Shown: one piece after another, positions 35,408-43,836 of the stretch
Layout of the letters: every line of letters begins with the position of its first letter
Numbering within the stretch: the stretch's first letter is position 1
NCBI RefSeq assembly: GCF_000177335.1
Contig: NZ_ADFP01000079.1
Coordinates: 1 to 64,000 of the forward strand
Direction of reading: 5' to 3'
DNA: 64,000 nucleotides
Source of the DNA: Pyramidobacter piscolens W5455
Lineage (GTDB): Bacteria > Synergistota > Synergistia > Synergistales > Dethiosulfovibrionaceae
The notes under the pieces: model-generated
What the model saw: only the letters and a program-made list of their open reading frames with translations
Databases searched by the model: none
What the model was told of the DNA's origin: nothing
Made by a program: the position numbers and the translations under genes

Positions 35408-36196
35408 TTATCCCAACACCACGTCCAGCGCCATCATGACGCTGAATCCCAGCGCGAACGAGAGCGTGCCGTAGTCGGAATGGGGAGGCTGCGACATCTC
35501 CGGGATCAGTTCCTCGACGACGACGTAGATCATGGCGCCGGCGGCGAAGCTGAGCAGATAGGGCATGGCCGGCACGACGAGGCCGATGGCCAGCAGCGTG
35601 CCGGCTGCGCCCAGCGGCTCGACGGCGCCGGAGAGCACACCGCCCGCGAACGCTTTCCATTTGCTCTGCCCTTCGGCGTGGAGCGGCATGGAGATGATCG
35701 CCCCTTCCGGAAAGTTCTGGATGGCGATGCCAACGGCCAGCGCCAGCGCGCTCATCGGCGTGATGTTCGCCGTGCCCGCCAGCAGCCCGGCGTAAACGAC
35801 GCCGACGGCCATGCCCTCGGGCACGTTGTGGATCGTCACCGCCAGAACCATCATCGTCGTGCGCGCCAGGCGGCTGCGCGGCCCCTCCGCCTCTTCGCTG
35901 AACTGGTGCAGGTGCGGAATGGCGTGGTCGAGCAGCAGCAGAAACAGGATCCCCAGCCAGAAGCCGGCGACCGACGGCACGACGGCGCCCCGGCCGTAAT
36001 GCGCCGCCAGATCGATGGCCGGGATCAGCAGGCTCCACACGGAGGCGGCGACCATCACGCCGGCGGCGAAGCCGGTGAGGCTTTTCTGCACGTTTTCCCT
36101 CATGCTGCCCTTCATGAAAAAAACGCAGGCCGCGCCCAGGCTCGTGCCCAAGAATGGGATCAGGATCCCCGCGGTCACGTGAACGGCGTTTGTCAC
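35408..36196 (-). CDS. zupT: ZIP-family metal transporter (ZupT-like)
   Basis: 262 residues. Eight-helix ZIP fold with the two metal-binding helices visible: VTIHNVPEGMAVGV and VGIAIQNFPEGAIIS. A short His/acid loop (DHAIPHLHQFSEE) lies between helices. Imports zinc, iron or manganese across the inner membrane. It is third in a minus-strand operon behind two methyltransferases (16-base gap), with a DtxR-like box ahead of the operon. Confidence 0.93.
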   Translation of the reverse strand: MTNAVHVTAGILIPFLGTSLGAACVFFMKGSMRENVQKSLTGFAAGVMVAASVWSLLIPAIDLAAHYGRGAVVPSVAGFWLGILFLLLLDHAIPHLHQFSEEAEGPRSRLARTTMMVLAVTIHNVPEGMAVGVVYAGLLAGTANITPMSALALAVGIAIQNFPEGAIISMPLHAEGQSKWKAFAGGVLSGAVEPLGAAGTLLAIGLVVPAMPYLLSFAAGAMIYVVVEELIPEMSQPPHSDYGTLSFALGFSVMMALDVVLG

Positions 36197-36212
36197 GATG
36201 ATTTCACTCCCG

Positions 36213-37004
36213 TCATTTTCTTCCCGTCAGCAGCGTCGAGCCCTTGAGCATCAGACGCCGGGCCTCGGCCGGGCTCATGAACATGCCCCCGGTCGTGTCG
36301 AGCAGCTGAACTTCTTCATACCCCCGCCGCTTCAGTTCGTCGGCGAAGGCCCGCATGTCGCCGTAGCGCGACGGCGTCATCAGGTCGTGAATGGCGAAGA
36401 CGCCGCCCTTCTTCAGCACGCGCAGCGTTTCCAGAAGCAATTCCTGTTTGTCGGCGCCGGTCACGTTGTGATACACGTAGTTGCTGGTGACGGCGTCGAA
36501 GCTCTCGTCGGGAAAGTCCAGCTTCAGCGCGTCGCCGCGGGCGAAGCTGACGTTGTTCGTCCCCTCGGCCGCCGCGTTGCGCTCGCAAAGCGGCTTGTTG
36601 TACGAGGCGTACTCGTGCCCCCAGCGGTCGACGCCCAGCATGGAACCCTGCGGATTGCGTTTGGCGCAGGCGATCGTCAGCGCGCCGCTGCCGCAGCCCA
36701 CGTCCAGCCCGCGGCCTCCCGGCGGCAGTTTGACGTACCGCGCCGTTCCCTCCACGACCTGACGCGCCAGCTGCCGTTTGCCATTATAGGAAAAAGCGCG
36801 GTACATGACGATGAACTGCGCCGCGAGAAGGGCGCAGAGCGCGCAGATCGTCCCGGCGGCGACGGCCCATGCGATCCGCGCCGTCCATCCCACGCCCCAG
36901 CCGGCGACGCCGAAGACGGCGAAACAAAGCCCGGCGGCCGCGGCGGCGGCGAGCAGCGCCACGATCAGACCTTTCGGCACCCAGTTTTTATAATCGGCTT
37001 TCAT
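36213..37004 (-). CDS. Membrane-anchored SAM-dependent methyltransferase
   Basis: 263 residues. Two N-terminal hydrophobic segments (about 13-35 and 45-65) anchor a class I methyltransferase domain: GLDVGCGSGALTIACAKR (motif I), MLGVDRWG, GDALKLDFPDESFDAVTSNYVYHN, LLETLRVLKKGGVFAIHDL. Substrate unknown; membrane location suggests a lipid, quinone or metallated compound. AGGAGA precedes ATG 37004. The gene lies between another methyltransferase (19-base gap) and zupT. Confidence 0.85.
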   Translation of the reverse strand: MKADYKNWVPKGLIVALLAAAAAAGLCFAVFGVAGWGVGWTARIAWAVAAGTICALCALLAAQFIVMYRAFSYNGKRQLARQVVEGTARYVKLPPGGRGLDVGCGSGALTIACAKRNPQGSMLGVDRWGHEYASYNKPLCERNAAAEGTNNVSFARGDALKLDFPDESFDAVTSNYVYHNVTGADKQELLLETLRVLKKGGVFAIHDLMTPSRYGDMRAFADELKRRGYEEVQLLDTTGGMFMSPAEARRLMLKGSTLLTGRK

Positions 37005-37023
37005 GATGCGGATTCATCTCCTG

Positions 37024-37584
37024 TCATTGTGATTCCGGCTTGCGCCCGACGACGGTGTAGATCAGGCCGCGCAGCCGTTCGTTTCTGATCACCGCGAAGC
37101 CGTGGCGCTCCATGCGCGCCGCGATGGCGTGCCGGTTTTCGGTGTGGCAGTCGCCGCTTCGCAGCAGCGGGAAAACGATGTGGTTGTCAAACCACGCTCC
37201 CAGGCCGCCGACGCCCGTGTCGGAGAGCAAATACAGCCCTCCCGGCTTGAGAACGCGGTGGGCCTCCCGCATGGCCTCGTCGGCGTAGGGATAATGGTGA
37301 AAGCTCTGAATACACGTGACGACGTCGAAAGTTCCGTCCGCCCAGGGCAGTTTGTTGGCGCTTCCCAAAACGAATTCTGCGCCGGGGATTTTTTTTCCGC
37401 GCGCGATTTCGATCATCCCTTCCGAGATGTCAAGCCCCTTGTAAACGGCGCGCCGCTGCCGGGCCAGCCCGTCGAGGAGAAACCCCGTGCCGCAGCCGAC
37501 GTCGAGCAGCGATTCGTACCGTATCTCCCGGAAATACGCCAGCGCGTCGGCGCCGCTGACTCTGGCCGGGCCGGAATAATACAC
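37024..37584 (-). CDS. SAM-dependent methyltransferase with displaced start
   Basis: Class I methyltransferase: LLDVGCGTGFLLDGLARQ, GLDISEGMIEIARGK, NKLPWADGTFDVVTCIQSFHHYP, REAHRVLKPGGLYLLSD. The only usual start is GTG 37584, but the frame continues upstream with family-like residues (TKNYEELSRRHFNKQAAVYD) to a stop, without any ATG, GTG or TTG. An ATG at 37673 is out of frame by one; one extra G in the GGGG run right after it would join the two exactly. Either a one-base deletion has broken the N-terminus, or an unusual start is used. First gene of the zupT operon. Confidence 0.75.
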   Translation of the reverse strand: MYYSGPARVSGADALAYFREIRYESLLDVGCGTGFLLDGLARQRRAVYKGLDISEGMIEIARGKKIPGAEFVLGSANKLPWADGTFDVVTCIQSFHHYPYADEAMREAHRVLKPGGLYLLSDTGVGGLGAWFDNHIVFPLLRSGDCHTENRHAIAARMERHGFAVIRNERLRGLIYTVVGRKPESQ

Positions 37585-37691
37585 GCCGGTGTTTTCGTCG
37601 TAGACGGCGGCTTGCTTGTTGAAATGGCGGCGGGAAAGTTCTTCGTAGTTTTTCGTGCCGATCGCCTCCCCATTGTCTTCTTCGAATATGA

Positions 37692-37707
37692 ATTAGTTTC
37701 AGCTAAC
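37692..37707 (-). promoter_or_regulatory. DtxR-like box ahead of the methyltransferase-zupT operon
   Basis: ATTAGTTTCAGCTAAC contains TTAG-N6-CTAA (37693-37706), the same spacing as the box at 33976 and as the DtxR consensus TTAGGTTAGCCTAA. It lies in the AT-rich upstream region of the minus-strand operon. Confidence 0.55.
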
Positions 37708-37804
37708 TATAAATATATCACGCGCCGCTTGAAAATCAAGACCTCGGGCCGCTTGGAGGAAGCGTGGAGCGCGAAGCCGTTTTTGCGCCGGCCGCCGGGC
37801 GCAT

Positions 37805-37846
37805 TTGACAAGATGAAGAAATATGTTATATTTTAGCCGAAATTAA
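37805..37846 (+). promoter_or_regulatory. Promoter of the P-type ATPase operon with a DtxR-like box
   Basis: TTGACA (37805-37810), a 16-base spacer and TATATT (37827-37832) form a strong promoter. TTAGCCGAAATTAA (37833-37846) follows at the start point. Its complement, TTAATTTCGGCTAA, matches the box at 37693 (TTAGTTTCAGCTAA) in 12 of 14 positions. Confidence 0.65.
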
Positions 37847-37910
37847 GCGGAACGACACTGAAATCGGCATTTTTGAGGGAGATCTCCCTGATGGAAAGGA
37901 TGATCCGAGA

Positions 37911-38138
37911 ATGGACAACAAGTGGCTCTATTTTGCGGCGGGAATCGTGGTTGGCGCCGGCGCCTACGCGCTGGTGCAGAGCGGCGCGGCCCGAAAGGCC
38001 GCCGTGAAGATCGCCGGCAAAGGCTTGGAACTTCAGGAAAAAGTCGCCGCCATGGCCGCGCAGGCGAAAGAATCCGCGGAAGACATTGTGGCTGAGGCGA
38101 AGGCGGCCAGGGAAACCGCCGGCGCCGCGGAAGCGTAG
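37911..38138 (+). CDS. Small single-span membrane protein partner of the P-type ATPase
   Basis: 75 residues: one N-terminal membrane span (WLYFAAGIVVGAGAYALVQS) and an Ala/Glu/Lys-rich cytoplasmic helix (KESAEDIVAEAKAARETAGA). It resembles the DUF6110-type proteins, and in layout the PacL (DUF1490) chaperones encoded beside CtpC-type ATPases in mycobacteria, which hold metal and stabilise the pump. No His or Cys is present, so any metal handling would rest on acidic residues. It is 54 bases ahead of the ATPase gene on one transcript. Confidence 0.65.
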   Translation: MDNKWLYFAAGIVVGAGAYALVQSGAARKAAVKIAGKGLELQEKVAAMAAQAKESAEDIVAEAKAARETAGAAEA

Positions 38139-38192
38139 CAGAGGACTGAAGGCGAGGCACGAACGGCGCTTCGCCTTCGTTTTATTTTCGAC

Positions 38193-40283
38193 ATGAAATA
38201 TCAGATTGTTCATGAATTGCCGGGGCGCATCCGCTTCCGCGTCGATCCCGCCGAGGCGTTTTCCGTCCGCGAGGCGGCGGTCGTCGCCGCCCTGCTGGAA
38301 ACGCAGCCTGGCATCGCGCGGGCGCAGGCGAACTGGCGCACGCGCGGCGTGCTGGTGAACTTCGCGCCGCAGAGCCGCGACGCCGTGCTGATGACGATGA
38401 CGGCGCTGACGAAAGAATTTTACGGAGAGATCGCCGCGGAGATGCCCGCCGCGCCGGAACGCCAGCCCGGGCTGGCGCAGATCCTTCTGGGCACCGCGGC
38501 GCGCGTCGCGTTCCGTTCGTTGTTCCCGCTGACCGTGCGCAACGTCATGACGGCCTGGCGCGCGCTGCCGTACTTCCGCCGCGGGCTGGGGAGCCTTGTC
38601 GGCCGGCGGCGGCTGAACGTCTCCGTCCTCGACGCGGCGGCTATCGCCGCCTCCATGCTGCAGCGCGATTTCCGCACGGCCTCGACGGTGATGTATCTGC
38701 TTGGCCTCGGCGACGAACTGGAGGAGTGGACGCATCGCCGCTCGCGCCAGAACCTCAGCGACAGCCTGCAGCTCAAAGTCGATTCCGTCTGGCTCTGCGG
38801 CGACGACGGCGTCGAGCGGAAGATCCCCGCCCGGCTCCTGAAAAAAGGCGACCGCATCGTCGTGCGCCAGGGCAGCATGATCCCCGCCGACGGCGTCGTC
38901 GTCGGCGGCGAAGCCACCGTCAACCAATCGACGATGACCGGCGAATCGGAGCCGGTGCACCGCACGCGGGACCAAAGCGTTTTCGCCGGTACGATCCTCG
39001 AGGAAGGCGAGCTGACCGTCCGCGTTACGGCGCTTGCCGGCGGCACGCGCGTCGACGAGATCGCGCGCCTGATCGACGAGTCCGAGAGCCGCAAAGCCCT
39101 CGTGCAGACCCGCGCCGAACGCATGGCCGACTCGCTCGTGCCCTACAACTTCCTGCTGGCCGGATTGATTTTCCTGTTCACGCGCAGCGTGCGGCGCGCC
39201 TCGGCGGCGCTGATGGCCGACTACTCCTGCGCGATCAAGCTGGCGACGCCGCTGACCATCCTCACGACCATGTCGGCGGGCGTCAAGCAGGGTGTGCTCA
39301 TCAAGGGCGGCAAATATCTCGAAGCCCTCAGCGCCGTGGACACCGTCGTCTTTGACAAAACCGGCACGCTCACCGTCGCGTCGCCGCAGGTGGCCCGCGT
39401 GGTGCCGCTCAACGGCTCCAGCCGCTACGACGTGCTGCGGATCGCCGCCTGTCTCGAAGAACATTTTCCGCATTCGCTGGCCCGCGCCGTCGTGCGCCGG
39501 GCCCAGGACGAAGGGCTCAAGCACGAAGAGGAGCACGACAAGCTCCAGTACGTGGTCGCGCACGGCATCCGTTCCACGCTCTACGGGCGGCAGGCCCTGA
39601 TCGGCAGCGCGCACTTCGTCTTCGACGACGAACGCGTCGCCTGCCCCGCCGCGCTCAAACGGAAGATCAGCGCCGAAGCCCGCGGCGCCACCACGCTCTA
39701 TCTGGCCCTCGGCGACAAACTGGCCGGCGTCATCTACATCGAAGACCCGCTGCGCGCCGAGGCCAAATCGGTGATCGGCGAACTGCGCCGCGAAGGCGTG
39801 CGCCGCGTCGTCATGCTCACCGGCGACAACGACCACACCGCCCGCCACGTGGCCTCCGCTCTCGGCGTGAACGAATACCGCGCCGAACTGCTGCCCGCCG
39901 GCAAGATCGACTGCATCCGCCGCATGACCGCCGCCGGCAGCAGAGTCGCCATGGTCGGCGACGGCATCAACGACAGTCCGTCGCTGGCCGCCGCCAGCGT
40001 GGGCGTCTCGCTGAGCAGCGCCACCGACATCGCCCGGGAAGTGGCCGACGTCGTGCTTTATCAGGGGCTCTCCAAGCTGCCCGTCGCCCGCCGCCTCAGT
40101 TGCCGCGCCATGGCCAAGATCCGCCGCAACTACAACGGCATCGTCGGCGTCAACTCGGCCATCATCCTGCTCGGCGTGGCGGGGATCCTCTCGCCCGGCG
40201 TCTCGGCCCTGCTGCACAATCTTTTCACGCTGGGCGTGTCGCTGTACAGCATGAAGCCCGTCAGCGGCGAAAGGGAGGATTGA
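38193..40283 (+). CDS. P1B-type metal-transporting ATPase
   Basis: 696 residues. An N-terminal HMA_2-like domain without the CxxC motif (YQIVHELPGRIRFRVDP) is followed by the pump core: actuator motif MTGESEPV, phosphorylation site DKTGTLT with Asp388, and hinge MVGDGINDSPSLAAA. The membrane metal site normally CPC reads YSCA (Ser345-Cys346-Ala347) in DYSCAIKLATPL, as in CtpC-like pumps rather than copper or zinc CPC pumps. It likely exports manganese, zinc or iron from the cytoplasm. The operon encodes a small membrane partner before it and an HMA-like protein after it; the first TTAG-N6-TTAA box suggests metal-responsive control. Confidence 0.92.
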   Translation: MKYQIVHELPGRIRFRVDPAEAFSVREAAVVAALLETQPGIARAQANWRTRGVLVNFAPQSRDAVLMTMTALTKEFYGEIAAEMPAAPERQPGLAQILLGTAARVAFRSLFPLTVRNVMTAWRALPYFRRGLGSLVGRRRLNVSVLDAAAIAASMLQRDFRTASTVMYLLGLGDELEEWTHRRSRQNLSDSLQLKVDSVWLCGDDGVERKIPARLLKKGDRIVVRQGSMIPADGVVVGGEATVNQSTMTGESEPVHRTRDQSVFAGTILEEGELTVRVTALAGGTRVDEIARLIDESESRKALVQTRAERMADSLVPYNFLLAGLIFLFTRSVRRASAALMADYSCAIKLATPLTILTTMSAGVKQGVLIKGGKYLEALSAVDTVVFDKTGTLTVASPQVARVVPLNGSSRYDVLRIAACLEEHFPHSLARAVVRRAQDEGLKHEEEHDKLQYVVAHGIRSTLYGRQALIGSAHFVFDDERVACPAALKRKISAEARGATTLYLALGDKLAGVIYIEDPLRAEAKSVIGELRREGVRRVVMLTGDNDHTARHVASALGVNEYRAELLPAGKIDCIRRMTAAGSRVAMVGDGINDSPSLAAASVGVSLSSATDIAREVADVVLYQGLSKLPVARRLSCRAMAKIRRNYNGIVGVNSAIILLGVAGILSPGVSALLHNLFTLGVSLYSMKPVSGERED

Positions 40284-40284
40284 C

Positions 40285-40596
40285 ATGAATAATCTTGTGG
40301 AAAGCTTCATCCCCGGGCGCGTGCGCCTGCGCAGCTCGCTGCTGAAAAGTCCCGCCGCGCCGCTGATCCTCGCGGCCTTCGAGGATTTGCCCGGCGTCCG
40401 CAGCGTCGAACTGAACCGGCTCACCGGCAGCCTGCTGCTCAAATACGACGCCGCCGTCCTCACCGCCGAGCGTTTGATGCCGGCCCTGCCGCTGCTCGAA
40501 CAGATCAAGGCCCTCGAACGCGAAGCTCCCGCGCCGGCGTGCACGGAACGCCTGCGCGCCCTGCTGGAACAGCTGCGTGCCCTGATCGGGCGGTAG
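40285..40596 (+). CDS. HMA-like small protein following the ATPase
   Basis: 103 residues. Opens VESFIPGRVRLRSSLLKSP, which parallels the ATPase N-terminus (HELPGRIRFRVDP); it is a separate HMA_2-type ferredoxin-like domain, also without CxxC, then a helical tail. It starts 1 base after the ATPase stop, so translation is coupled. It probably regulates or feeds the pump. Confidence 0.75.
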   Translation: MNNLVESFIPGRVRLRSSLLKSPAAPLILAAFEDLPGVRSVELNRLTGSLLLKYDAAVLTAERLMPALPLLEQIKALEREAPAPACTERLRALLEQLRALIGR

Positions 40597-40618
40597 ACTT
40601 TTCTTTTTGCTTCGCCGA

Positions 40619-40660
40619 CGGATGGGATTCGATCGTTACGACCGAATCCCATCCGTTTTT
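40619..40660 (+). terminator. Terminator of the ATPase operon
   Basis: 13-bp stem CGGATGGGATTCG / CGAATCCCATCCG (40619-40631, 40643-40655) followed by TTTTT. Confidence 0.93.
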
Positions 40661-40714
40661 GCGTTTCCGTCAAAACCCTCCAGCGTAAGGATTGGCGCGG
40701 ATCGGCGGATGAAA

Positions 40715-40730
40715 TGTTCCACGTGGAACA
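40715..40730. other. parS-like centromere site 2
   Basis: TGTTCCACGTGGAACA again, embedded in a 20-bp palindrome (AATGTTCCACGTGGAACATT, 40713-40732). Intergenic, downstream of a terminator, identical in its 16-bp core to sites 1 and 3. Confidence 0.88.
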
Positions 40731-40881
40731 TTCCTTGGCGGAAAACGGCGAGGCCCCGCGGTGTCGGCAAACTTGAAAAAGGTTGATTTTGCCTCCGCTC
40801 TGCGTTACAGTAGGCGAATCGCGGTTCGAACCGCCGCGCCGGCAAAAATCTGCCGAAAAGATGCGAGGGAGTGACAGTCCA

Positions 40882-41793
40882 GTGAAAGAAAACAGCGAAC
40901 GCGCCGGGGCGCTGTACGTGATCGCCTCGGCCGTGCTCTTCGGCCTGATGCCGCTGCTTGCCAAGATCGCCTACGCAAGCGGCGCCAACGCCTTCACGGC
41001 GGCGTTCGGACGTTTTTTCACAGGCAGCGTCATGGCTTTCGCGTACCTCGAATACAAAGGCGTGCCGCTGCGCGTCGGCCGCCGGCAAATGGGCGAACTC
41101 GCCTTTCTGTCGGTCTTTTACGCGCTCACGCCGGTGCTGCTTTACCTGTCTTACGGCTTCATTGGCTCCGGTCTGGCGACGACGCTGCACTTCACCTATC
41201 CCGTCGCGGTGATGTGCCTGATGGGCCTGTTCTTCCGCGCCCGCTTCACGCCCCGCCAGGTGCTCTGCGCGGCGCTGTGCGCGGCGGGAATTTTTCTGCT
41301 CTACCGCCCCGGGCGGAGCGCCGACGGCTTCGGCACGGCGCTCGCCGCCGCGTCCGGCCTGCTCTACGCGGGCTACATCATCGCGCTGGGACGCAGCCAT
41401 CTGCGCGACGTCGATATATTTGTGATCACATTTTGGATCTCTGTGTTTTCGGCGTTCATGATCGGCGCGTTCGCGGCTCTGACGGGCGGCCTGGCCTGGA
41501 ACCAAGGCGCGTCCGCCTGGGCGGCCGAAGCGGGGCTGGGGCTGCTGGCGACCGTGCTGGCGCTGGCCTTTTTTCAGAAGGGGCTGTTCCTCTGCGGCGA
41601 GGTGAAAGCGTCGCTGCTGAGCACCTTCGAGCCGCTGACCAGCATCGCCGTCGGCCTGGCCGTTTACGGCGAAGCCATGACGCCGCGTCTCGCCGCCGGC
41701 ATGACGCTGATCCTGCTGTCGTCCGTGCTCCTCGTGCTGGGCAGGAGCCAGCCGCGGAACGCCGGAGACGAAGCGAAAAAGAGTTTGTCCTGA
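40882..41793 (+). CDS. EamA/DMT-family transporter
   Basis: About 303 residues from GTG 40882, 10 bases after GAGGGAG; an ATG 7 codons upstream precedes that site. About ten hydrophobic segments in two EamA repeats (LYVIASAVLFGLMPLLAKIAY ... and FVITFWISVFSAFMIGAF ...). A late LLSTFEPLTSIAVGLAVYGE is typical of drug/metabolite exporters. Substrate unknown. It is only distantly similar to the EamA copies downstream. Confidence 0.88.
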   Translation: MKENSERAGALYVIASAVLFGLMPLLAKIAYASGANAFTAAFGRFFTGSVMAFAYLEYKGVPLRVGRRQMGELAFLSVFYALTPVLLYLSYGFIGSGLATTLHFTYPVAVMCLMGLFFRARFTPRQVLCAALCAAGIFLLYRPGRSADGFGTALAAASGLLYAGYIIALGRSHLRDVDIFVITFWISVFSAFMIGAFAALTGGLAWNQGASAWAAEAGLGLLATVLALAFFQKGLFLCGEVKASLLSTFEPLTSIAVGLAVYGEAMTPRLAAGMTLILLSSVLLVLGRSQPRNAGDEAKKSLS

Positions 41794-41799
41794 TCCTGA

Positions 41800-41826
41800 T
41801 TTTCAATGAAAATGCCTCATTGAAAA
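41800..41826. repeat. Inverted repeat after eamA
   Basis: TTTTCAATGA-N7-TCATTGAAAA, a perfect 10-bp inverted repeat. Its core TTCAATGA/TCATTGAA is the same as in the palindrome upstream of ggt (24730-24750), with a spacer of 7 instead of 5. Confidence 0.7.
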
Positions 41827-41985
41827 TGCCGCGCTTCGCGCGCCCGTGCCGCAAAGAACATGCGTCACGCGATTTCATGCCGTTTTCGACGCGCCGTTGA
41901 CGCTCTGAAAAGAGCAGAGAAAACTTGGCCTTTTTAACGAAAACTCGGATGAAAATTTTTCCGCACCGCCTTTTGCGCCGGGTTT

Positions 41986-42357
41986 TTGCCGCCGGCCGGC
42001 GCCGAAGCGAACGAACGGAACGGGGCGAGCTGTTCTTCGCAGCGTTTGCGCAAAAAACTGGCGCCGATGCTGGCGCTCGGCCTGTTCTCCTCGGCCGTGC
42101 CCTATGGATTCTTTGCCGTGGTCTTGGCGCGGCTCGACGTCGGCCAGGTCTACACCATCGGCCTGGTGGAACCTCTTACGGCGGCGCTGCTGGGAATCGC
42201 CCTGCTGGGCGAGCGGATGGCCGGCGGACAGGCGTCGGGCATGGCCTGCCAGTTCCTCTGTATGGCCCTGACCGGCTGGGATGTGATGCGCCGCCCTCGA
42301 ACAGAAGACGCGGCCGCGCGGCGGCGAGTGAACGCAAAAAACGGCGGCGACCGCTAA
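41986..42357 (+). pseudogene. C-terminal remnant of an EamA transporter
   Basis: From about codon 25 the frame reads LALGLFSSAVPYGFFAVVLA, then VGQVYTIGLVEPLTAALLGIALLGE and CMALTGWDVM, aligning with the last 90 residues of the intact EamA gene at 55533. The first two thirds are absent and the start is not native, so this is a relic. Confidence 0.75.
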
Positions 42358-42396
42358 GAAATATATTCCCCAGTCGGTATGCCTGACGGCACAAAA

Positions 42397-42741
42397 GTGC
42401 AGGACAGAAATATCAGGGGTATTCCTTCCATAAGAAGGAATCCTGTGCTCGCCGATTTTTTGCCATGTTCGGCTATATGGAGCGTTCCGGAAGCGGGCTG
42501 GGAAAGATTATCAGTAAACAATCCGGCGGATAGACCGGCAGATCCGGCAGATCGCCTGAATGAGCGACACAAGCAGATTCTGCGGTGGATGGCAGCCGGA
42601 AGAGAGTACAATGCGGCTGAAATATCGGACGTGCCTGGATTGAAAGGTTCCAGAACAAGAGAGCTGTTGAACGATTTGGTTCGAAAAAGTCTGCTCAAAG
42701 TGACGGCTGAAAACAATAGACGGCGGTATGTCAAGGTGTAA
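42397..42741 (+). pseudogene. Remnant of an AlbA_2/ATP-binding DNA-response regulator
   Basis: In one frame RRNPVLADF is followed, after a one-base shift, by AMFGYMERSGSGLGKIISK. The first frame later gives a winged-helix tail, NERHKQILRWMAAGREYNAA through RRRYVKV. This is the order seen in the C-terminal part of COG2865 (AlbA_2-type) proteins. The N-terminal domain is missing and the frame is broken. Confidence 0.6.
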
Positions 42742-42931
42742 TAGTCTATGGGATTCCAGCGCTGCGCGCTTCGGGCAAGCTCCGGTAAAGGGAATCCACA
42801 AAACAAGAGGCACGGCGATCCGTTCCAGCGGTCGCCGTGCCTCTTTTGCGCGAGATGGCGGCCGCTGTCCGGGGCGAGGCTCACCCTGCTATAATGAGCG
42901 GAAAAGATCAAAGCGACGGGGGATGGTAAGA

Positions 42932-43494
42932 TTGAGTTCTGCGTCACGAAGTCTGGGCGTTTTCGCCATGCTCATGGCGGGACTGTTCTGGGGCGGCAGC
43001 GGCACGATTTCGCGCTTCGCGCCGGCGGCGGCTCTCGATCAACCGCTGGCGCTGGCGTGGACACGGCTGTTTTTCGGCGGCGTCATGCTCGGCGCGGCGG
43101 CGTTGGCCGTTCGCCGACGCGGCGTTTTTTTGGCGGCGCGCGCGGCGCTGCTTGCCGGAGTCTGCACGGCGATGAACCAAACGGGGTTTTTCATGTCCAT
43201 GGATGTGCTCGGCGTGGCGCTGAGCACGATGCTGGTGATCGGATCGTCGCTGGTGATGGCGGGCGTTCTCGGCTGTTTTCTCGGCGAGGTTCCGTCGCGG
43301 CTCTGGTGGTTCGCGGCGCTGCTGGGCATTGCCGGCAGCTGTCTGGCGGCCGCGCCCGGCTCGGCGGGAGCTTTTTTCAGTTGAAGGGACTGCTGGGCGA
43401 CTTCGTACCGCCGGAACGCAGGTGGCATAGCTGTCAGCTTCTCTACATGTCTCCGATGGGCTGGTACGTGATGCGTTGTCTTGTTCTGAAATAA
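42932..43494 (+). pseudogene. Frameshifted, internally deleted EamA copy
   Basis: Starts at TTG 42932 (or ATG 42923). The first 150 codons are almost identical to the intact gene at 55533. At 43371 the sequence GCTTTTTTCAG lacks one base compared with GCTCCTTTTCAG, creating a stop at 43384. Beyond it the other frame reads LKGLLGDF and then jumps to CQLLYMSPMGWYVM, the C-terminal end, so some 350 bases are also deleted. Confidence 0.85.
42977..43372 (+). repeat. Left copy of a 396-bp eamA direct repeat
   Basis: Matches 55578-55973 without gaps and with only about a dozen base differences by eye. The two copies are in the same orientation and bracket about 12.2 kb holding the IS pair and the panE-panB-TRAP operon. 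Confidence 0.85.
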
Positions 43495-43836
43495 TAAAAC
43501 ACCATCACAGCAACCGGACAGATTTTCTTCCATTGCTTTCCGCTTGAGCTAGGGACTATCTGCGGTACAGTGGACGAACGGCTTGGGCACCTGGATTCTG
43601 TCAGTCTCATAATGCTTGTCCCGCTCTCTGACGCCGCTCGTGTCCACACCGGGCTACCTCGGATTGCCGACGATCCGTTTTCTCGCCCTGTCAGAAGGTT
43701 GGAGCTACCTCTCTTCGCTTCAGCGTTGGTCTTTGAGCTGTATGATAAAATTATGCTCCTTTCTCAAGGGCAGTGATTGTTTATTTCACTGCCTCTCGTG
43801 AAGGGAGCATGTCAAATCCGTCCTTAAAATGACTAG
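43495..43836. other. Unassigned stretch left of the IS copy
   Basis: No gene recognised. Short open frames on both strands lack ribosome sites or family patterns. An imperfect CACTGCC/GGCAGTG stem lies near 43770-43795. The last bases, CTAG (43833-43836), look like an IS target site. Confidence 0.5.

Noticed and set aside
33804-36038. 744-codon open frame on the minus strand
   Set aside because: It is the complement of the well-supported Tp47-like lipoprotein gene and intergenic DNA; low-complexity Arg/Ala/Gly-rich translation typical of shadows in GC-rich DNA.
37833-40964. 1043-codon open frame on the minus strand
   Set aside because: Antisense to the P-type ATPase operon, which has intact motifs; the minus frame lacks domains and a ribosome site.
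43570-43776. Open frames left of the IS copy on both strands
   Set aside because: No ribosome site, no family resemblance, and mutually overlapping on both strands.
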